Source: Bimuria novae-zelandiae CBS 107.79
Lineage: Eukaryota; Ascomycota; Dothideomycetes; Pleosporales; Didymosphaeriaceae
Assembly (NCBI GenBank): GCA_010015655.1
Contig: ML976787.1
Location: 62,001-126,000 of the forward strand
Length of the DNA stretch: 64,000 nt
Reading direction: 5' to 3'
The notes under the pieces were generated by a model. It did not search any database. It was not told the origin of the DNA and was given only the letters and a program-made list of their open reading frames with translations. Below are positions 11,007 through 23,226 of this stretch, in pieces. How positions within the stretch are numbered: position 1 is the stretch's first letter; the number at the start of each line of letters is the position of its first letter. The translations under genes and the position numbers were made by a program.

Positions 11007-14000
11007 TTAGTAGCTAAGCGCAGTTAAAGAAGACTTTATAAAGGTAGTTAATTATATTGCCTCTTAATAGGTCACAAATTTTTAGTCAACCTAGAGAAAG
11101 GACCCGTCCGTCTCTAGGGAAGGCACAATAAGACTCTTCTAAGACTATATAAATCTCCAGCACCTAAATAAGGGTAAATAAAAAGGCGCTTTTACTACTG
11201 CAGAGTCATTTCTTGCTAAAGGTGGTGAATCCACCCAGGCTATAGAGAGGGACGCCTCTCTTATGGATAAAGCAGCATTATTTAAACTAAGGGGAAGACC
11301 CCTTAAACAACGAAATAACGGTCTTAGTACTAGAACTAAGCAGTCTGCCATAAGCAATTACAAGCTAGCGATAGCTAGTAGTAAACACTACCCTACTTAT
11401 AATTAGCGTTATGCTCTAAGAGATTGCTTTTATGCATTCTTAGAGAAATAATCTAAATAGTTTAAGCTAAAGCCTTTTATAGCAAAGCTAATCTAATTTA
11501 GGTTAGAGCACGACTTAGAGCTACAAGAAGCCCTAAGAGCTTTTAAGAGACTAAGATCTTAAATACTAAGAATTAAACTATTACACACTCCTACTCTAAC
11601 GCGAATCACTAAGGCTAACGATAAGTAACTAGATAGACGAAAGATTACTAAAATCCTAGTAAGCTTTAATGTAGCATCCTTCCATACTAATTCAAACACG
11701 TACCTATTACGATACTTAGCTATCCTCGATTTAGGCACAACTTGCCACATCTTTAATAATATTAATTGCTTTATCTCGTATAGGCCACCGTCGCCTAGAG
11801 ACTTTATATAGGCTAGTAATATATAAGTATAGATTAAAGGATATAGGAGCGTCCACCTTAATATACGGAGTGCAAGTGGCAACCGAATAATACGGCTAGA
11901 CAATATAGCCTATTGTCCTGATCTACTTTGCAATCTAGTGTCGTTCCGATTACTCCGCAAGCAAGGCCTTTGGTGGGATACAAAAGTGGACCCTATAACT
12001 CTAAAGAGAAGAGATAATATGACGCTAGTAAAGCTTTAGGAGCTATATAGATAATAGGTGCTTAAGTATAGATCCGCCCTATTACGCTGCATAGTTGTTA
12101 ATAGTATACCAGCTGCCCACATAGCGCACAAAACCAACACCCACACCAGAAGGCCAAAGAAGGCAGATGCCTTAACCTGGTATAGACAACTAGGTCATCC
12201 AGGCCCTTAAGCCCTTAAACACCTTGTTTAGCAATCTTAGGGGGTAAGAATAAAAGGGCTTACTATAGCCAAATGCGATGCCTGTGGAAGAGCTAAACTT
12301 AAGTAATAAATACGCTAATAACTAAGGGATCTAATAGAAGGCCCTAGCGAAAGGGTAGCTATCGATTTCTACGATTTCGAAACTAACAGTTCTACAAAAG
12401 AGAAAAGTTAAATGCTAGTTACTAATCGATTCTCTAGCTTTATGTAGGACTTCTACTTTAAAGATAATCGCCCAGCACGATTAATTATTAAGCTACTTAA
12501 TAGCTTTATATAATTTATAAAAGTACAATTTAACGTTACTGTTAAGGTTATTAAATCGGACAACAAAATCTTCTCTATTAAAGCTAAAATAGAAAGGTGG
12601 TGCTTAGCATAAGGCATTAGAATTAAGCCTTTAGCACCTAATACCTAAGCACAAAATAGAGGAGCTAAACGCTTAAGGGGTATTATTAAGGAGAAAGCAC
12701 GCGCGATGCAACTTAACTCTAACCTACCCTAGTAAATATAGCCTAAAATTACCTAAGCTACTATCTACCTCTATAATTAAACTCTAAACTATGGCAATCG
12801 CTAGCGATCACCATACGAAGTGTTCTTTACGATAGTAGCCTCTTAAAATAGCTTTGTCACCTAGCCACGAAAACCTAATTAAGCTCACCTGAAAGTATAT
12901 GGCTGTAAAGCTTTTACCATGACCGACGATACAAAACGCGGCAAGAGTAAGCTCTAAAGGCTTAACCCTAAGGCATGGATTGGCTACCTTGTTAGCTACT
13001 AATTAACTAATATTTAAAAAATCTAGATCCTATTACTTGCAAAGGTTATCAGCACCCGCGATGTAATTTTTAATAAGGACTTAGTGTTCTTAGGCAAGAC
13101 TAAAGACCTAATAGACAACTTTATATATAGCACCTTAGAAGAAATCGTAGCTTAGGTGCGATTAGTGGAGCTACCTCCCTTACCTTAGTAAAACCTAGAG
13201 ACGGAGTCCTTTTATAAGAATAAAATAATTACTAACACATCGTATAAGGAAGGGGACGAGGAGACCTTAGGCTATAGGCAAAGCAGGAAATTTAGCTATA
13301 AATACCTAACGCCTCTATTAACTCTACTACTAGTTACACTCCTTACCTAGTTAATAACAAGAGATAAATAACCAAAACCACCTTATAAAGCACAAGTAGT
13401 GCAATTGCAAACAAGCCTATAGATCGCCACTTTTATAGCAGGCACCGAAGCTAGTAGCGCCGGCAAATATAATAGTAAGGTTCTTAATAAGGCCCAGCTT
13501 CGACGTATAATTATAGTAGGTAAGAAGCCGCATCGAAGCGTGCTACTAGAGCCACCTACATGCCAAAACAAGCTCGAGGACCACCCTCTCTACGATATGT
13601 AAAAGGAAGCCGAGCGATCCTATCTATAGAGCCATAAGGAAATAAAATCCTAGAGTGAGGTTACAGCCGCTCTAGTAAAAGTAGCAGGCCACTAAATCCT
13701 CGACTACATATAGGTATATACCTATAAGTTTAACAAATACTATCGACTACAAAAGTGCAAGGCACGACTAGTTATAAGAGGTAACTAATAATAGCACCTT
13801 ACTTCGCAAGAAACCTACGCTATAACACTAGCAGGACAATCGTTTCGTATGCTTATAGTAATTATAGCTTAGTTTAACCTAGAGCTTATTTAACACAACG
13901 TTACTAACGCTTTTGTCCACGCAAAGCTAGACAGAGAAATCTACATAAGAATGCCCCGTGGCTACTCGCGAGCAGGCACAGTCCTCTACCTACACAAAGC

Positions 14001-15200
14001 ACTCTACGGACTACGCATATCTCTACTACTTTAGCAGAGAGAGTTTACATTAACGCTTCGTAATATAGGTTTTAAAATAGTACCCCACGAGCCATGCTGT
14101 CTTATTAAGGATAGCATTATTATCTTCTTCTATATAGATAACCTTATTATTACTTATAACAAGTCACAACAGCAAGCTGCTAAAGCTGCTCTAGTAAAGA
14201 TAAGCACTAAATTTACACTCACTAGTAGCAACGACCTATAATAGTTTCTAAGAGTTAAAGTTATTAGAGACCGCCTAAACGGAAAGATCTGGCTTTTATA
14301 GGCCTTATACATTAACAAGATCTCGCGCCTTATTAAGCAACATAAGATACAGCACGAAACACCTATAGTAGTAGTTAAACTGCTTCCTTAAACCGGGCTC
14401 GCTAGTAAGGCTAAAGTTAATTAATATTAGCGCAAGATAGGATCTATCCTTTACGCTATAGTAACTACACGACTAGATATTGCCTTTGCAAGCTCTCGAC
14501 TTTTACGATTCTTATTAAACCTAAGCAAAGAGCACCAAGCCGCTGCTAACCAAGTTCTCCTCTATCTTACGGATACTAGATTACTAGGTCTTCAGCTTGG
14601 GGGTGTAGATACTTTAGAGGTAGTAAGTAACGCTTCTTTTGCCGACAATACGCTCGACTGCAAGAGCTCACAAGGATACATTATTAAGTTATTTAGTGGC
14701 TTAATTACATGGAAAGCAAATAAGCAAGATACAGTTACTATATTAACTACAGAGGCCGAATTACTAGCTCTCTTATAGGTGGCTAAAGAAGCTTTGTTTA
14801 TCTCACGATTACTAAAGGAGCTAAAGATTAACCTTAGCAATTCCCTTATTATAATTAATTGCGATAACTAGTAAATAATCTAGCTTATTACTAAAGAGAT
14901 CGTTAAGCTGCAGACCTAGCTCCGTTATGTAGATATTTATAATTACTAGCTAAGACAAGAGGTCGTATCAAAGATAATTAAGGTAGACTATTAACGCTCG
15001 GAGGACATGGTTGCAGATGGGCTTACAAAGACCCTACTAGCTAATAAGTAGAGTAACTTTTTAAATAAATTAGGACTTGCAGAAATTAAGGATAAAATTA
15101 TAAACGTAAAGGTCGACCTGCTTAAGCTAGAGCAGAGAATAGAGGCTTTTAAAATTAAACTATAAAGGATGATACTGTTAGATCACCGACAGATAGTCTC
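11007..15200 (+). pseudogene. Inner Copia gag-pol remnant
   Basis: Many stops break the frame but the Copia domain order is readable. A GAG-pre-integrase zinc motif lies near 12180-12300 (TWYRQLGHPGP ... CDACGRAKLK). Integrase follows. RVT_2 reverse transcriptase is near 13880-14160 (NVTNAFVHAKLDREIYIRMP and FYIDN, the YVDD box with the second Asp changed to Asn). RNase H is near 14600-15020 (NASFADN, TTEAELLALL, ADGLTK). Most stops are TAG/TAA where Gln or Trp is expected. This replicase is inactive as read. The gag part lies at 8640-9260, upstream of the nested element. Confidence 0.85.
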
Positions 15201-15232
15201 CAGCTTAAGGATAAGCCTAAGCTAAGGGGGTG

Positions 15233-15431
15233 TGTCCGATTACATGGCACTTTGCACTAAACTTAAAGTGTAAAGGTGGCTAGGCAATCCTACGCCAAGA
15301 AAAGAAGACTTCGGTAGTAGTCTAACAGAACACGAACAAGACACAACACGAACATCATCAATTAATTGTCACAACTATCAATTCTCATCATTGCATTAGC
15401 TCAAAGTGACAGAACACTATCAAATCTGACA
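15233..15431 (+). repeat. 3' LTR of inner Copia
   Basis: 199 bp, TGTCCGATT...CTGACA, followed by the CTCCT target duplicate at 15432-15436. Confidence 0.92.
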
Positions 15432-15436
15432 CTCCT

Positions 15437-18400
15437 ATATAGTCTATAAACTTTTAAGACAATAGTCGATTTGCAGCTAGCATAAGCTGGAAGGAGATAA
15501 TAAAACGCTTCCAAGAATATATAATAATAAACTATCCCCTTAGATTAGGGAAATACAAAGTAGCCTTTATATTTAATAATATATTATATCTTGCTAAAGG
15601 TAGTGCAACTACCTAAAGTAATAGCAAGGACGCCTCTTATGCTAAAAGCGCGCTATTTAACAGAAACTAGGGCAGACCCCGTAATTAACGTACAGCTAGT
15701 AAAAATACCAAGCTTAAGCAGCCTTTAGATTAAGAGCTAGCTATAATAGCGGGAGCAAAATGCCCTGCTTATAGACAACGCTATAGTATTAGGGATTGCT
15801 ATTATATTAACCGAGACCAAGCTCCTAAATAGTGGAAACTAAATAAGACTATAAGCGAGCTCATTAAATTTAAGCGTAAGAATAACGCAACGTTCTAAGG
15901 GCTAATTTATAGATAGAGTAGAACCTAATTACAAACGCTAATTCTTAAATAATCGCATACTCTAACGCTAGAGATCCCTGACGAGTGACTAGAGGGACGG
16001 AGAATATTAAAAGTTAACGCCACGTTTACCTTAGCGCCTGTTAGGACAGAAATTAACAACTACCTATTAAAGCGATTATTTATCCACGACTTAGGATTAA
16101 CCTGCTATATTATAAATAACCCTAACCGCATTTATAACTTCCGTCCTCCTATGCCTAGAGACTACATATGGGCTGGGAATACGAAGATATAGATAAAAGG
16201 ATACGGCTCTATTAATCTAACCCTAAAAAGTTAGTCTAGAATAACTAAATTAGTCCTGCACAACGTGGCTATCTGCCCTAACTTACTATATAATCTAGTC
16301 TCTTTTTAACTACTAAGATAGAGAGGAATCTAGTAGGATACGCAAATGGACCTAACTACTCTAAGAGGACTAGATAATATAATTATTAGGAATCTTACTA
16401 AGATCTACGGCTAGTAGGTACTTAAGTACGACCCACTACTACCTGCCTTATATTATGCACGCAAGATTACCTCCTAAACAAAAAGAGCACTATAGAGAGC
16501 GTTAGCCATACTCTAGCATAAGAGACTAGGACACCCTAGACTAGTAGTAATTAAGCACCTAGTGTAGCAAGCTAAGGGGGTGCGCGTGAAAGGGATTATA
16601 ATAGTTAAGTGTAACTCCTATAGTAGAGCGAAATTAAAACGACAGATTAGCCGCGCGCCACGGATTAACACTAAAGGACCTAGAGAGAGGCTAACTATTA
16701 ATTTCTATATATATAAAACGCAAAGCGTCACCAAAGAAAAGAGCTAAATGTTAATTACTAATAAATTCTCAGGACTATAACAGGACTTTTACTTTATAGA
16801 TAACAGAACGGCGAAATTAATTATTAAGATCCTTTTAACCTTCCTCCTATTCCTTAAGAACCACTACAACATAATAATTAAGACTATCAAGACAGACAAT
16901 AAAATTACTATAGTTAAACTAGAAGTAGAATGTTAGTTAGTAACCTAAGGAATTATTATCGAGCCTTTAGCCCCAGACACCTAAGCTTAGAACAGAGGTG
17001 CTAAACGCTTAGGGGGTGTAAATAAAGAGAAATTACGCGTAATGCGACTCGACGCCAACCTATCCTAGAAACTATAGCCTAAAGTTACAAGGGCTGCAGT
17101 ATACCTCTATAATTAAACACTAAATTACGCGAATAACTAAAAGACGCTATATAAAATATTCTTTACACAAGTCGCGTTTAGTAATAGGATCGTAACTTCA
17201 CTATAGAAACCTAATCTCGCCTACCTAAAGGCGTATGGCTGCAAAGCCTTTGCGATAACCAACGACACTTACTAAGGCAAATCACGTTTGCAACGCCTTA
17301 ATCTAAAAGCTTAGATTAGCTATCTTATTAAATACCGATCCTTAAATATCTATCGCATTTAGATACTATTACTCGCTAAGGTGATTAGCACCCGAGACGT
17401 CGTCTTTAACAAGCAGTCTATATTTAACGGGAAGACTAAAGATCTAATAGATAACCTTATACACAACACGCTGGAAGAAATAGCCACGTATATAAGGACT
17501 ATTAAACTACTAACTCCTATTTAGCAACTAGAAATAGAGTCCTTCTATAAGGATAAGGCCGCTGAGGACTTTCTAGACTATTAAGGCAAAGTAGACCCGC
17601 TAGGCTACTATTAAGGGAGGAAAATTAGAGATAGTTACCTAACTCCTCTATCTACACCGCTACCTGCAGCATTGCTTGCTTAGTTAATAGCTAAAAATAA
17701 ATCTAAAGTAATATAACATAGGTTGCCTAAGACTACCCCCTGGGCAACAGCCTTCATGGCGGGAACCTAAGCTAGCCACGTTAGGAAATACGAAGGGGAT
17801 ATTATAGATAAGGCAAAGATAATAAGAATACTCGCTAAAGGCTTAAAGCTCTATTAAAGTCAACTCCCACCTCTGCTAACGTGCCGTACCAAGCTTAAGG
17901 ACCACCTAATAGGTAAACTATTTAAAGAAGCAGAATAGGCCTATCTTATAAGCTATTAATAAATAAAATTATAGTTAGAGGTACTAATAAAGAAGATTAA
18001 GTTGACAGGATAACAGATCCTTAACTATATATAGGTATACACCTATAAACTTAATAAGCACCACCGCTTGCTAAAGTGCAAGACGCGACTAGTCGTCTAT
18101 AGCGATTAATAATAGAATATTACCTCGCAGGACACTTACATAGCCACGCTCGCTAGCTAGTTATTCTAAATACTAATGGCAATTGCAGCCCACCACGACT
18201 TAGAGCTTAAATAATACGACGTTACGAACGCCTTTGTCTATGCAACGATGGATTGAGAAGTATACATAAGAATACCCCACGGCTATCGAAAACCTGGAAC
18301 AATCCTCCAAGTCAATAAGGCTCTATATAGTCTACAGATCTCACCACTCCTCTAGCAAAGAGAATTCACCATAACACTTAAAGCTCTTAACTTCTAAACT

Positions 18401-19530
18401 ATGCCTCACGAGTTATACTACCTTATTAAAGACAGAATTATCGTCTTCTTCTACATTGACGATATTATAGTAGCGTATTACAAGCAGAAAGAGCAAGAAG
18501 CCTAGCAAATAATTAAGCGCCTATAGGAGAAATATATCTTTACTAGAGGAAACGACCTTTAGTGGTTTCTTAGCGTAGAGGTTATTAGGGACTAAAGTTA
18601 CTAGAAGATCTAACTCTCTTAAGCCGCATACGTAGAGAAGATTAGTTAACTAGTTAATAGAAAAGATATCCGTCACGATACCCTAATAGCCGCTACTAAG
18701 TTAAAGCCTCGAACAGGCTTAGCAACACCCTTAGAAATTAATAAATACTAACGCAAAATTAGATCACTTTTATTCGCGATAGTAACGACCTAACTAGATA
18801 TCGCCTTTGCAACCTTAAGGCTGGCTCGGTTCCTGTTAAATCTAGGCTCCGAACATCACAATGCCGCCGATTAAGTACTACTATACTTGTCTAGCACCAG
18901 ATAGAGAGCACTGTAACTTAGAGGGGGCAACTACCTTTAAGTAGCCAGCGATGCTTTATTTACTAATAACACACTAGATAGAAAGAGCTCGCAAGAATAT
19001 GCTATTAAGCTATTTAACAGACTTATTACCTAGAGAGTAAATAAATAAGACACTATTATAACCTTAATAACTAAAGCAGAGCTTCTCGCCTTATTATAAG
19101 TAGCTAAGGAAGTAATCTTTATTTCACGACTATTAGACAAACTGTAGATTAAACTACTTTTATCGTCAATTACTATCTAATGCGATAACAAGCAAACTAT
19201 TTAACTAGTAACTAAGGAGATATTTAAGCTCTAGACTAAACTACGACACGTCGACATTTACAATTACTAGCTAAGACAGAAAGTCTCTACTAGAAAGATA
19301 AAGGTAGAGTACGTGCAATCAGCAGATATAATCGCTAACGGCTTTACAAAGGTCCTCCTAGTTAACAAGTAGGAAAGGTTCCTAACTTAACTTAGACTAG
19401 TAGAAGTAAAGAGACCTAAGGTAACAAATAAAGCGCCTCTTAAAGAGATTTAAAAATAACTTAAAGACCTCGCGCTCGCATAATAAGAAACTACAATATA
19501 ATTTAGCCTGCAAGGATTTCTAAGCTAAGG
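15437..19530 (+). pseudogene. Outer Copia pol remnant
   Basis: The continuation of the outer element after the inner Copia. Readable pieces are a GAG-pre-integrase segment near 16520-16640 (HKRLGHPRLVVIKHLV), integrase, RVT_2 near 18215-18480 (DVTNAFVYATMD, then IIVFFYIDDIIVAY with the catalytic YxDD intact) and RNase H near 18940-19340. Stops are frequent and of the CAG>TAG / TGG>TAG kind. It is related to but clearly distinct from the inner Copia at the sequence level. Confidence 0.82.
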
Positions 19531-19535
19531 GGGTG

Positions 19536-19704
19536 TGTTAGATAGAACGAGTGCGTTAAGGTCGGATCTGCACAATTAAGCAGGGACCACAGCGCTTATC
19601 GTACTAGCCCAGGGGTTAAAACCAACCCAACAGAGTTAACAGAGAACAAGACACAATTATCACCAATCATTATACCTTATCGCACGCAAGCATCTTATCT
19701 GACA
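19536..19704 (+). repeat. 3' LTR of outer Copia
   Basis: 169 bp uninterrupted, TGTTAGATAGAACG...CTTATCTGACA. It provides the template by which the split 5' LTR was reassembled. Confidence 0.92.
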
Positions 19705-20545
19705 CTTGTACACCTCACACCTGCCAGCCTAAGTGGCTAAAGTACTTTCTCGCCTATACGTTGTTGTAGCAAACCTCCTGCACGCCTAACTCTAAAAAAT
19801 ATAAAAAATCCTAAAAGATAGACGCCTGTTAGAGGTTCTTTTTTATCTATAACTTTAATGCCTTAAAGCTCTACTTAATTAAATTTATATTAGGTAAGTA
19901 TAATAATAAGTACTTAAGTACTACTCTAGCGTCTAAATAAAGCTATTAAATTCTAGCTAATTAATAAATAGAAGTATTATTTATTATAATTACTAAGCGT
20001 GGCCCTAGGCACGGCGTATAATATAGTAGTACTTTACTAGCTATAAACTCCTTTATTAGCTCTGCCGTAATTACTCCCTAATAGATAAGGTAATTAAAAT
20101 ATTTATTAACGTTTATAGCTAGTAGCAAGCTTTACCTTTTTAACTTTTATACTAAGTATAATACTTAAACTAGCGCATTTACTTCTAATTAAGTATACTT
20201 ATAATTGCCTATACGCTTATTATAAGCGCTTTTATTAAGTACTATTACCTACTCTACCTTATACGCTAGCTAGTAGTAAGCTTAAAATACTTAATAAAGG
20301 ACTACGTTACACTTAGCTACTATTTTAGTTATTACTTTTTAATTCTACCTTATACTAGCGAGGGTCTCCTAGATAGTTATTTATAAGGCTTTTACGTTAT
20401 AATTATTATATAAGAAAGCCTGCATATCATCTAGGTAGGTATTTGGCCAGCCCTATAGCAACTCTTTAAGCTTCTCGCGATAGTACTATAGTAGCAACGG
20501 CGGCCGCCCCCGCCGTACGCAGGCTGGCGGGTAAGGCTACCTTTA
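19705..20545 (-). pseudogene. Tc1-type (DDE_3) transposase remnant
   Basis: The minus strand, read from about 20545 leftward, gives the pattern of a fungal Tc1/IS630-like DDE_3 transposase: PPACVRRGRPPLL, a helix-turn-helix-like linker (REKLKELL, GWPNTYLDDMQAFLY), then LYLPNINLIKSFKALK-like sequence (the SPDxNPIE region, with stops removed) and a C-terminal FLELGVQEVCYNN segment. Stops are abundant. It is cut at its 3' side by the outer Copia LTR at 19704/19705. No inverted repeat could be assigned. Confidence 0.6.
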
Positions 20546-20845
20546 GTACTCTATGCTAAGTTAAATCTTCTTAATTATTAAATAGGCTACTTTAGTATTT
20601 CTTTAAATTTTTATAACATTAATATTATTTTTAAGATAATTAATTATAGCCTATAATACTATTAGTGGTAACCTAGCTTTATTTAGTGACCTTATAAAGT
20701 ACTTATAGATTCTTTAAATGCATTAAAAGGTTAATATTTAGCTAGTAAATCCATGTTTTAAATAACGTACGAGAATTAATTACTAACATGTAGGGCAGAT
20801 CACATGGTGAGCGGGAATTTACGAAACGATAATAGTTCAACAATA
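20546..20845. other. AT-rich decayed sequence
   Basis: No gene or repeat border that I can support. It is probably the N-terminal end and flank of the Tc1 remnant, followed by a short GC-richer stretch (about 20790-20845) next to the inverted-repeat element. Confidence 0.45.
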
Positions 20846-22525
20846 AGCGAGCGCACCTAGAGGTTAATCAGCCCTAGAGGTTGATTAGCCCCGCCAAATC
20901 GATCACCCATCAAAAAGTCGCGATAATCGATCAACGCTATATTATATTTGAAACTGCATACACATGTCTGCGAAGCTTAGTGTTGCAGCTACCCTATTAA
21001 TAACTAAAGTCGTATTTAATACAGCTAATTATAATATAGGAGCTCGTTAAGTAGTAGCTTAATTAATTATAGCCTTAATAGCTTTAATATTTATAAACTT
21101 TTAGTTTTAATTTACTTATATATATTATCTCTTTTATATAAAGCTTAGAGTTAATAGTTAATAACTTAATTATAATATCTCTACTTCCTGCGTAGCTACG
21201 CGAGTATTAGCTATTATAATAGCTTTACTTACTTTTAATAGTAATATGCGAATAGATCGCGATAGGTTTTTTAACTATAATAAAGCCTACTAAGTAATAT
21301 AGATATTTTAGGGTCTTTATAGCGTACTATATATTAGATTTATTAGATTTGCTCATTAATTAGGCTATTCCAGTGTTATTAAGTAATTAAGTATTCATAA
21401 TAACTAAATTATATAATTAAAATTATATAAAATAAGATACACTACTTATTATTTTACTTATATTTTTTTAATAAGCCTTCTTTTCTTGCTAAGTAATAGT
21501 ATTTAATAAATTAGTTTTTCTTAATTAGTGCGGCGTTATTTAGGCTTAATACATTATATATTTAATTCTAATACTTTAACTTAATAATAGAAAATCTAAA
21601 AAGGTGAAGAGGCTATAAAAGGTGTATTAAAAAAATAGAAGCATTGTTTTATTAATTTTATATATTTATATAAACTTAACGTTAATATACCTAGCATATT
21701 TATTAAGCAATAGAAGCTAACATTACTAAGTATTAAATACTATTTTTAGAATATAAATATACTATAACCACTTAATACTTATACCTTTTAATATTTATTT
21801 ATTCTTACAGGTTAAATATAACTAATAAAGTCCTAATTTTACTAAAAACTCTATTATTTATAAATTTTAGCTTTTAAAGATAGTAGCGAAGCACAGTTTC
21901 CGTCCTATTATAAGAATATAGTTAAGTATTAAGACTTACTTATAATTTTTTAAAGATTTTATATAAGTTTTCTTTTTATAGCTTAATATAAGCACCCTAG
22001 AATTTACACATACACCCAGTGCAATTTAAGTCCTATTTATATTCTAAATATCCTTAACGCGTGTATTAAGCCGTATTTAAACTACTTTAAATAGCTTAAA
22101 AACGGGCGTATTTATTTAAAAGTCGTAGCCTTAGCCTATAAAGTTTTATACTTTTTACTAATAATTAAACTAATGCGTAGGTTTTATATAATAAAAAATA
22201 TATTTATTACTTACTAAATAGCTAAGTATTACTATTAAGTTATAAAATTTAAATTATTATTTCTTAAGCGCGTGCGTGTAATAAGGGATATTTATAACGT
22301 AGCTATCTAGTTACTAACTTATAAAGTTATACGATTTAATCTGTTTTCCTGATACCAATCCAATTCGAATCGGCTTTAGTCTTTAAGATTGTTTTTTCGA
22401 TACCACTTTATATTAGACCTTTATTAGATCTATTATATATCCCTTTTACTAGGGTTCTTTATTAGGCTAGCCCTTTTAGTTTATTAGATAAACTTCTTTA
22501 CTCTTTAGAATTTAGCTTTCTAAGA

Positions 22526-22905
22526 TAATATTTATTAAATACTTAAGTATATAGTTTTCTTATTTATCGTATGTAGTTTGGTATCTGTTTAGTATCCTTT
22601 TATACCAGGCCTATTGGCACTTAATGCATTCTTGGTTATATTCTTGTCCACGCACTCCCATATGCCTCTGAGTAGAAACGCCTAAATAGATTTTCTGAGC
22701 GACTAGCACCGATACAAATATTTACTAAGTACTTAGGTATATAGTTTCCTTATTTATTATATATAGTTTAGTACCTTTTTGGTATCCATTCGTACCAGGC
22801 CTATTGGCACTCAATACATTCTTGGCTACATTCTTGTCTACGCACTCCCATATGCCTCTAAGTAGGAATGCCTAAATAGATCCTTTAGGTGACCAGCGCC
22901 AATAC
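22526..22905. repeat. 190-bp tandem duplication
   Basis: Two head-to-tail copies, for example CCAGGCCTATTGGCACT ending at 22622 and again 190 bp later, and CACGCACTCCCATATGCCTCT in both. The differences seen are mainly transitions. It lies inside the 2.4-kb inverted-repeat element, and is GC-richer than its surroundings. Confidence 0.75.
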
Positions 22906-23226
22906 AATATTTTTTTATATTTTAATTAATAATTTAGCTTATAAAACAGTGTTTTTAATTAGGTAATAATTATTATTAATATTAGTAAGTAGCGTAGTTT
23001 AGCGCGCCACTATTAACGCGCGTGGATAGCGTAGATAACGCAATATTATAGGCTTGCGTAGCTACGCATTAGCTAGAAAAATATTAAAATTAAAATTTAT
23101 AATAATAGCTTATATAGCTACTTTATAATCACCTATTTTAATTAAGCGTTATTAATAGAGAAGGTGGTGTTAAGTGGGTGATTAATTTGGCGGGACTGAT
23201 TAACCTCTGGGGCTGATTAACCTCTA

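Larger units (their letters stand above)
8418..15431 (+). mobile_element. Inner Copia LTR retrotransposon, RIP-decayed
   Basis: The LTRs are 8418-8616 and 15233-15431 (199 bp each), starting TGTC and ending CTGACA (CTAATA in the decayed 5' copy). The 5-bp target-site duplication CTCCT is present at 8413-8417 and 15432-15436. By eye the two LTRs differ at about 18 positions, all transitions. Internal DNA includes a third LTR element at 9270-11006. Without it the element is about 5.3 kb. It lies inside the outer Copia in the same orientation and shares its putative primer-binding site. A polypurine tract GCTAAGGGGGTG precedes the 3' LTR. Confidence 0.93.
5135..19704 (+). mobile_element. Outer Copia (Ty1/copia) LTR retrotransposon, RIP-decayed and interrupted
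   Basis: The LTRs start TGT(C/T)AGATAGAACGAGTG. The 3' LTR is 19536-19704 (169 bp, ends CTGACA). The 5' LTR is 5135-5217 plus 7643-7728, split by DNA transposons. Internal DNA is 7729-8417 and 15437-19535, split by a second Copia. Removing insertions leaves about 5.1 kb, normal for Copia. The 5-bp flanks (CGTAG left, CTTGT right) do not match, so the insertion site has been rearranged. The sequence downstream of the 5' LTR (7729 onward, ATTAAGAGTCTTACTACC) is identical to that of the inner Copia and is its likely primer-binding site. The 3' LTR is preceded by the polypurine run AAGGGGGTG. Confidence 0.88.
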
